Positions 59,030 through 64,000 of a DNA stretch of 64,000 bases are shown here, piece by piece. The notes under the pieces are model-generated. The model saw only the letters and a list, made by a program, of their open reading frames with translations, did no database searches and was not told the DNA's origin. This DNA comes from Paenibacillus sp. FSL W8-0186. Lineage in GTDB: Bacteria; Bacillota; Bacilli; Paenibacillales; Paenibacillaceae. Made by a program: the position numbers and the translations under genes. Within the stretch, counting starts at the first letter, position 1. Each line of letters opens with the position of its first letter. The DNA lies in assembly GCF_037969765.1 (NCBI RefSeq), contig NZ_CP150207.1, positions 1,350,001 through 1,414,000 on the forward strand, in the 5' to 3' direction.

Positions 59030-60199
59030 ATGAGAAATGACTGGATTAATCCGGTAGTACAGGAGATACCTCCATCTGGAATCAGGGCGTTTGTCGGTGC
59101 GGCGGATGAGCATGTCATATCGCTCGCTGTAGGCGAGCCGGATTTTGTAACGCCAAGACCTGTAGTCGAGGCTTGCATCGCAGCGCTGAATCGCGGGACG
59201 ACGGGATACACCCCGAATGCCGGGCTTATGGAGCTTCGGGAGGAAATCGCCGGCTATCTGCAGGCAAGATTCGGCTTAGACTACGGCCCAGCGGATGAAA
59301 TGTTCGTAACCGTAGGCAGCAGTGAGGCGGTCGATTTGGCGCTTCGTACCATTCTGATGCCGGGGGATGAGGTGATCGTACCGACGCCAAGCTACATTGC
59401 ATATACGCCAATCGCCCAGCTGCATGGAGGCAAGGTTGTAGAGGTGCAGACCTCGGCAGAAGAGGAGTTCAAGCTGCGCGCCCGGGATCTCCGGCGTCAT
59501 CTCACGCCCCGTTCCAAGGTGCTGATATTGAATTATCCCAACAATCCGACCGGGGCCGTCATGACGAGGGAGGACTTGGTGCCGATCGCCGAGCTGGCTG
59601 TCGCCCATGATCTCATTGTCATTTCGGATGAAATTTATGCAGAGCTGAGCTATGGGCAGAGCCACGTCAGCATCGCCTCGCTGCCTGGGATGAAGGAACG
59701 CACGCTCGTGATCAGCGGTTTCTCGAAGGCCTTCGCCATGACAGGCTGGCGGGTCGGCTATGTGTGCGGCCCTGCCGAACTGATCGCAGCCATGCTGAAA
59801 ATCCATCAATACACGGCGATGTGCGCACCAGTGATGGGACAGGTGGCAGCGATCGCATCCTTGCGCCGCGGTATGCAGGAGATGGAGGGAATGATCCGCT
59901 CCTACGATCAGCGCAGGCAGTGGTTCGTCTCCGCACTGCGGGATATTGGCCTTCCATGTCACGCGCCGGCGGGAGCTTTCTATGTGTTCCCGTCAATTGC
60001 CGGCACCGGCCTGAGCTCGCAGGAGTTCGCGCAGCGCTTGCTGAAGGAGGCGGGAGTAGCCGCCGTGCCCGGCCAGGTGTTCGGGGCAGGCGGAGAAGGC
60101 TATATCCGCTGCTCCTATGCCACGGGCATGTCCCAGCTGCAGGAGGCCGTGGATCGCATCGAGCGCTTCGTGAGGCTGCCGCTGCGGCAATCGTCGTAG
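59030..60199 (+). CDS. Aminotransferase, class I/II (PatA/aspartate-aminotransferase-like)
   Basis: A 389-aa PLP enzyme. It has ISLAVGEPDFVTPRPVVEAC at the N-terminus, YTPNAGLMELREEIAGYL, the NPTG loop ILNYPNNPTGAVM, DEIYAELSYG, and the PLP lysine in SGFSKAFAMTGWRVGY, typical of aminotransferases of the PatA/AspC type that act on aromatic, branched or acetyl-diamino substrates. ATG 59030 fits GGAG upstream; ATG 59006 is less likely. It follows the MocR gene by 72 nt, suggesting a shared control, possibly linked to PLP or amino-acid supply. Confidence 0.87.
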   Translation: MRNDWINPVVQEIPPSGIRAFVGAADEHVISLAVGEPDFVTPRPVVEACIAALNRGTTGYTPNAGLMELREEIAGYLQARFGLDYGPADEMFVTVGSSEAVDLALRTILMPGDEVIVPTPSYIAYTPIAQLHGGKVVEVQTSAEEEFKLRARDLRRHLTPRSKVLILNYPNNPTGAVMTREDLVPIAELAVAHDLIVISDEIYAELSYGQSHVSIASLPGMKERTLVISGFSKAFAMTGWRVGYVCGPAELIAAMLKIHQYTAMCAPVMGQVAAIASLRRGMQEMEGMIRSYDQRRQWFVSALRDIGLPCHAPAGAFYVFPSIAGTGLSSQEFAQRLLKEAGVAAVPGQVFGAGGEGYIRCSYATGMSQLQEAVDRIERFVRLPLRQSS

Positions 60200-60221
60200 A
60201 AGCTGGATATAGCTTAAATCT

Positions 60222-60250
60222 AGCGCTCGCCTTCCGGCGGGCGTTATTTG
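60222..60250 (+). terminator. Terminator after the aminotransferase gene
   Basis: GCGCTCGCC pairs with GGCGGGCGT (one G-T pair) around a TTCC loop; the T tract is short (TTATTTG). Confidence 0.55.
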
Positions 60251-60334
60251 TGTTGGTCTTTTTTGCAGCAGGTTTGTTATGTTCTGTATGTAGTTCCAGT
60301 TGAAAGGTGAATCAACGGAATAAACAGGAAACGG

Positions 60335-60402
60335 ACATGACATTTATCATGTTCAAGTACTGACGGATATATCTGTCTCACCTAGGCCGTATTTTTTATA
60401 AT
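60335..60402 (+). promoter_or_regulatory. Desaturase promoter with DesR-type operator
   Basis: ACATGA-CATTTA-TCATGT is a palindrome with 6-bp arms (60335-60352). A perfect -10 TATAAT lies at 60397-60402, while the -35 region (TGTCTC) is poor. The operator centre is about 65 nt before the expected start, where phosphorylated DesR binds at the B. subtilis des promoter. The layout fits activator-dependent cold induction. Confidence 0.6.
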
Positions 60403-60480
60403 TAGAATACATCAAAGATTGCGGCGTTCCAGTCGTTAGATTAATAAATGGCGCGTCAGGCCCGGGGAGGAAAATGAAAG

Positions 60481-61542
60481 ATGAACAAATCCAACCGTCT
60501 GTCAGATTTGAAGAAAAACGTAGCTCCTTACGAGGAGATTGACATGAAATCAAGTGTCCGCCAACTGATTAATACCTTGCTGCCCTTAGCACTTCTATGG
60601 TATGGCGCTTATTTAAGCCTCTCGGTATCCTATTGGTTGACCTTGCCGATCACCATCATTGCTGGCGGTTTTCTAGTCAGAACCTTTATCATATTCCATG
60701 ACTGCTGTCATCAGTCTTTTTTCAAGAGCCGGTTGGCTAATGAAATACTTGGGACGATCACGGGTGTTCTCACACTGTGTCCTTATCAGCAATGGAAAAA
60801 TACCCACTCGATCCACCACGCAACGAGCAGCAATCTCGATAAGCGCGGAGTTGGAGACATGTGGCTCCTTACGATCGATGAGTATATGGCTGCCTCGGCC
60901 TGGACGAAATTCGTCTATCGGATGTATCGCAATCCGTTTATGATGCTTGTTATCGGACCGATCTATATATTCCTTGTGGCTTATCGGTTTAATCGTAAAG
61001 ATGCGCGGAGAAAAGAAAGAATTAGCACTTACGTGACCAATGTGGCGCTAGTCGGCTTGTATGGATTATTAATATGGGCGATCGGCTGGCAGGCCTTCTT
61101 GCTGGTACAACTGCCGATCTTTTTTGTATCCGGTATGCTGGGGATTTGGTTATTCTATGTTCAGCATCAGTTCGAGCATTCTTACTTTGAGCATGATGAA
61201 GAATGGGAATATGTGAACGCAGCGGTGGAAGGAAGCTCCTATTACAAGCTGCCGAAAATTTTGCAATGGATTACTGGCAACATCGGGTTCCATCATGTTC
61301 ATCATTTGAGCCCGAAGGTGCCGAACTACAATCTGGAGAAGGCCCATGAGGCTACGCCGCCTTTGCAGAAAGCGACGACGATCACGATCCGAACAAGTCT
61401 TAAATCGCTGCGCTTCCGTCTGTGGGACGAACGGAGCAAGACGTTTATTTCTTTTAAGGAGCTTAAGGAGGTTAAGGAAGTTCAGCGCAAACCTACCGTT
61501 GGGCACAATCCTAGTCCGCTACCAAGCGTTCAAGCGAAATAA
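60481..61542 (+). CDS. des: Membrane fatty acid desaturase (Des)
   Basis: A 353-aa acyl-lipid desaturase that introduces a double bond into membrane phospholipid acyl chains. Three His boxes bind the di-iron centre: HDCCHQ (His73), HSIHH (from His109) and HHVHH (from His271). Four transmembrane helices surround them. The length matches B. subtilis Des (352 aa). ATG 60481 follows GGGGAGG at 10 nt. DesK and DesR genes follow, so the cold-sensing pathway is encoded together: at low temperature DesK phosphorylates DesR, which activates des. Confidence 0.92.
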   Translation: MNKSNRLSDLKKNVAPYEEIDMKSSVRQLINTLLPLALLWYGAYLSLSVSYWLTLPITIIAGGFLVRTFIIFHDCCHQSFFKSRLANEILGTITGVLTLCPYQQWKNTHSIHHATSSNLDKRGVGDMWLLTIDEYMAASAWTKFVYRMYRNPFMMLVIGPIYIFLVAYRFNRKDARRKERISTYVTNVALVGLYGLLIWAIGWQAFLLVQLPIFFVSGMLGIWLFYVQHQFEHSYFEHDEEWEYVNAAVEGSSYYKLPKILQWITGNIGFHHVHHLSPKVPNYNLEKAHEATPPLQKATTITIRTSLKSLRFRLWDERSKTFISFKELKEVKEVQRKPTVGHNPSPLPSVQAK

Positions 61543-61543
61543 A

Positions 61544-61590
61544 GAAGAACAAGCCCTTTATTTTGGATAGTAATGGGCTTGTTCTTTGTT
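61544..61590 (+). terminator. des terminator
   Basis: AAGAACAAGCCC pairs with GGGCTTGTTCTT and is followed by TGTTT. It separates des from desKR. Confidence 0.85.
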
Positions 61591-61654
61591 TATACTAACT
61601 GCATAATGGGGTATTGAAAAAAATGAATCATCTTAACAAAAGGTGGCGGGGAAA

Positions 61655-62791
61655 ATGCAGAAATGGTATCAGATTTTTCAAAGAAATACCGGGTTGAGTC
61701 CATACATCTGGGTTGTTTTCTACATTTTGCCCTTTTACTTCATATTCCGATCGTCCGCGCCTTACCAGATGGTGTTGGGAAGCTTGTTGATCATCGCTTT
61801 CTTCGTTTGTTATGTTCTGTCATTTGTGTCCAGGGGCTGGAAGGTATATTTCTGGACCAGCTTGCAGATCGCTATTTCAATTACGATGACGATGTTATTC
61901 GGCTATGTGTATTTCTCTTTGTTTCTGGCCTTCTTCATAGGAAATATCAAAAACAAGGTAGGCTTTATTACGTTGTATACAATTCACCTGGTCACAACGG
62001 TGGTAACGATAAATTGGGGATTTCTTACGAAAACCTCGTGGTTCATTACGCAGCTCCCATTCGTTCTTGTCAGCTTGATCGGCGTTATTCTGCTGCCGGT
62101 TACGACGTATAACCGCAATAAGAGTGATCGATTGCAGGGACAGTTGGAGGATGCCAACAAGCGGATTTCGGAGCTGGTGAAGCTGGAGGAGCGTCAGCGG
62201 ATTGCTCGGGATTTGCACGATACGCTGGGCCAGAAGCTGTCTTTAATCGGTCTGAAAAGCGATCTTGCAGGCCGACTGATGGATGAAGATCCTTCCCGAG
62301 CACAGGCCGAGATTGCTGATGTGCGCCAGACAGCTAGAGTGGCATTGAAGGAAGTTCGCGAGTTGGTTACTCAGATGAGAGGAACGAGACTACAGGATGA
62401 GATATTTCGGATCAAGCAAATATTGAAGGCTGCTCAAATTGAATTTTCGCTGGAAGGGGATCCTGAGCAGCTGGACATTTCGTTGATGAATGAGAATGTG
62501 CTCAGCATGTGTCTTAAGGAAGCTGTAACGAACATCGTCAAGCATAGCAGCGCTACGGCCTGTTCTATTGCAATTAGACCGTCTCGCGGTGAATTAATCG
62601 TTACAATACAGGATAATGGGGTAGGCATAGCCGTCAACTCCTACTATTTCAAGGGAAATGGTCTGCGAGGGATGAAGGAACGCCTCGAATTTGTTAACGG
62701 GAGCATGGAAATTGCTTCAAATGGAGGGACGGTGCTGACAATTAAAGTACCCAGCTCACTAAAACAACCCGTAGAGGAGGCATCGATATGA
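61655..62791 (+). CDS. desK: Membrane thermosensor histidine kinase DesK
   Basis: A 378-aa sensor. Residues 1-150 hold four to five closely spaced helices without a large external loop, as expected for bilayer-thickness sensing. The DHp domain has the HisKA_3 box ERQRIARDLHDTLGQ, in which the phospho-acceptor is His188, the same number as in B. subtilis DesK. The ATPase carries LKEAVTNIVKHSSAT and DNGVGI...KGNGLRGMKERL. ATG 61655 follows AAAGGTGG; an upstream GTG at 61643 is possible. It overlaps desR by 4 nt. Confidence 0.92.
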   Translation: MQKWYQIFQRNTGLSPYIWVVFYILPFYFIFRSSAPYQMVLGSLLIIAFFVCYVLSFVSRGWKVYFWTSLQIAISITMTMLFGYVYFSLFLAFFIGNIKNKVGFITLYTIHLVTTVVTINWGFLTKTSWFITQLPFVLVSLIGVILLPVTTYNRNKSDRLQGQLEDANKRISELVKLEERQRIARDLHDTLGQKLSLIGLKSDLAGRLMDEDPSRAQAEIADVRQTARVALKEVRELVTQMRGTRLQDEIFRIKQILKAAQIEFSLEGDPEQLDISLMNENVLSMCLKEAVTNIVKHSSATACSIAIRPSRGELIVTIQDNGVGIAVNSYYFKGNGLRGMKERLEFVNGSMEIASNGGTVLTIKVPSSLKQPVEEASI

Positions 62792-63387
62792 TCCGAATTG
62801 TCATTGCCGAAGATCAGCGCATGCTGCTCGGAGCTCTAGCTTCAATCCTTGATTTGGAGGAAGATATGACGGTAGTCGGCAGGGCCAGCAATGGGGAAGA
62901 TGCAGTCCGGCTAGTTCATCAGCATAAGCCGGATATTTGTATTATGGATATTGAAATGCCCGTGAAGAATGGTCTGGATGCGGCAGAAGAGCTGAAAGGC
63001 TCCGGCTGTAAAGTGATGATTCTAACGACCTTTGCTCGCTCGGGGTATTTTGAACGGGCGATTAAAGCCGGGGCAAGCGGGTATTTGCTGAAAGACAGTC
63101 CCAGCGAGGAATTGGCAACTTCCATTCGCAGTATTATGGCGGGGCGCAGAATCTACGCATCAGAGCTTGTCGATGAGGCCTACGGGGAAGTGAACCCGTT
63201 AACCGAGCGGGAGAAAGAAGTACTGGGGCTTGTCGCCGACGGGAAAAATACCAAGGAAATTGCTAGCGAGCTGTTCATTACTACAGGGACGGTTCGCAAT
63301 TATATTTCCGTCATCCTGGATAAGCTGGGAGTAAGCAATCGAATCGAGGCCATTACCCGCTTTAAAGAGAAGGGATGGTTTAAGTAG
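62788..63387 (+). CDS. desR: Response regulator DesR (NarL/LuxR type)
   Basis: A 199-aa regulator of the same length as B. subtilis DesR. The receiver has AEDQ at 7-10, the phospho-acceptor Asp54 in CIMDIEMP, and Lys near 103 in GYLLKDS. The LuxR HTH is at about 135-195 (LTEREKEVLGLVADGKNTKEIASELFITTGTVRNYISVILDKLG). Its ATG overlaps the desK stop (ATGA). It most likely binds the palindrome at 60335 and activates des on membrane chilling. Confidence 0.92.
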   Translation: MIRIVIAEDQRMLLGALASILDLEEDMTVVGRASNGEDAVRLVHQHKPDICIMDIEMPVKNGLDAAEELKGSGCKVMILTTFARSGYFERAIKAGASGYLLKDSPSEELATSIRSIMAGRRIYASELVDEAYGEVNPLTEREKEVLGLVADGKNTKEIASELFITTGTVRNYISVILDKLGVSNRIEAITRFKEKGWFK

Positions 63388-63441
63388 GCTTCGGGCTACT
63401 CTCCATCGTAAGTCATCATAGAGAAGGAGATGTGTCAGCAA

Positions 63442-63942
63442 ATGTCATTCGAAATTGAGCGTAAATTTCTGCTTCAGGAGATTCCCCAATCTTTAATCGA
63501 AGAAGGGGAGCTGCAACTGCAATCAGAGCATCGAATCGAGCAGACCTATCTGGCGCTGGCTGGCGATCAGGAACTGCGCGTGCGTAAAATCAAGGACTTG
63601 TCGACAGGCGAGGTTACATATACGCATACCTTTAAGAAGGGGCATGGTCTGCTTCGGGAGGAAGTAGAGTACGAAATATCGGAAGGGATCTACGAACAGA
63701 TTACAGGGATACACCAGGCAGTGCCCTTAACAAAGAACCGGGTAACGGCGAATTGGAACGGACGAATCATTGAGGTCGACCTGTATGATCAAATTGATTT
63801 GATGGTGCTTGAGGTGGAGTTTGCATCCGAAGAGGAAGCGGTCGGGTTTACGCCGCCGGACTGGTTCGGTCTGGACATTAGCACGAATAAGGAATATAGC
63901 AACAAGAAAGTATGGAAGGAACTGCAGGAGCGCTCGAGTTGA
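63442..63942 (+). CDS. CYTH domain protein (class IV adenylate cyclase/thiamine-triphosphatase fold)
   Basis: A 166-aa triphosphate-tunnel metalloenzyme. The N-terminal ExExK signature is FEIERKF (residues 3-9). Alternating charged strands follow: ELRVRKI, YTHTFKKG, LLREEVEYEIS, NRVTANWNGRIIEVDLYDQI and VLEVEFASEEEA, the tunnel lining of Arg/Lys/Glu. Family members hydrolyse inorganic or thiamine triphosphate, or make cAMP; the activity here is open. ATG 63442 fits AAGGAG upstream and the family's usual start; ATG 63430 is the alternative. It stands alone after desR. Confidence 0.88.
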   Translation: MSFEIERKFLLQEIPQSLIEEGELQLQSEHRIEQTYLALAGDQELRVRKIKDLSTGEVTYTHTFKKGHGLLREEVEYEISEGIYEQITGIHQAVPLTKNRVTANWNGRIIEVDLYDQIDLMVLEVEFASEEEAVGFTPPDWFGLDISTNKEYSNKKVWKELQERSS

Positions 63943-64000
63943 ACTTGTAGATTCGATGCCATCTTACTGTTTTTCACCCCGCGTGCCTTCTCAGCGCGCG

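Noticed and set aside
1..64000. tRNA, rRNA, CRISPR, integrase, transposase and known metabolite riboswitches
   Set aside because: Looked for on both strands by motif; none could be supported. Near the tail locus this absence also argues against a recent intact prophage.

Overview
The window reads as chromosome of a Gram-positive, endospore-forming Firmicute, most likely a Paenibacillus or a close relative. The reasons are the mid-range base composition, strong AGGAGG-type ribosome sites with frequent TTG/GTG starts, YesM/YesN-type two-component systems next to sugar ABC importers, a PBSX-type contractile tail locus, a perfect CIRCE element, CcpA-type cre sites and a des-desK-desR cold-response locus. 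The assignment is from gene content only. No rRNA, tRNA, insertion sequence, integrase or CRISPR array was seen.

Layout. 1-1.7 kb: tail of an unknown gene, an M20 peptidase and a small orphan gene. 2.0-5.9 kb: a cluster like B. subtilis yitE/yitC/yitG/yitD, predicted to make and export 3-sulfolactate. 6.1-7.7 kb: a perfect 20-bp inverted repeat, a possible 51-aa membrane peptide, the RNA 2'-phosphotransferase KptA and a spermidine-synthase-fold protein. 7.8-11.8 kb: a LysR regulator divergent from an MFS efflux pump, FMN reductase and quinone-oxidoreductase-like gene. 11.9-15.0 kb: a VanZ-domain protein, a WYL regulator and a DinB protein. 15.2-20.9 kb: mostly minus strand, with a stress protein, a lipoprotein, an operon of WYL regulator, NmrA-like reductase and DrrA/DrrB-type exporter, and endonuclease V.

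21.0-30.6 kb: a carbohydrate-use locus with histidine kinase, AraC-type response regulator, lipoprotein binding protein, two permeases and two cytoplasmic glycosidases (GH42, GH30), with a perfect cre site. 30.7-42.0 kb: a headless, lysis-less contractile phage-tail (tailocin) operon, including a textbook -1 ribosomal frameshift signal in the tail chaperone gene. 42.1-44.8 kb: a Ca2+-type P-ATPase. 44.8-45.9 kb: a gene-poor stretch holding a 183-bp palindromic repeat, a 9-nt tandem repeat, a chemoreceptor remnant and an operator array. 45.9-50.3 kb: a second sugar ABC importer with a LacI regulator.

50.4-53.5 kb: a small heme-copper-oxidase-like membrane protein, a NifU-N protein, and an oxidoreductase/ECF41 sigma factor pair with a matching ECF41-type promoter. 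53.5-55.5 kb: htpG under CIRCE control. 55.6-56.8 kb: an RlmA-type 23S rRNA methyltransferase preceded by an 8-codon leader peptide ending in Arg-Leu-Arg and an intrinsic terminator. This looks like a macrolide-sensing attenuator and is the most interesting new observation here. 57.4-60.2 kb: a MocR regulator behind a possible attenuator, and an aminotransferase. 60.5-63.4 kb: fatty-acid desaturase with its DesK/DesR-like thermosensor. 63.4-63.9 kb: a CYTH-domain protein.

Most genes are ordinary chromosomal functions. The points of real interest are regulatory: the RLR leader, two WYL regulators whose adjacent promoters share CTGACA/TGTCAG half-sites, the ECF41 promoter, the tail-operon leader and the frameshift element.
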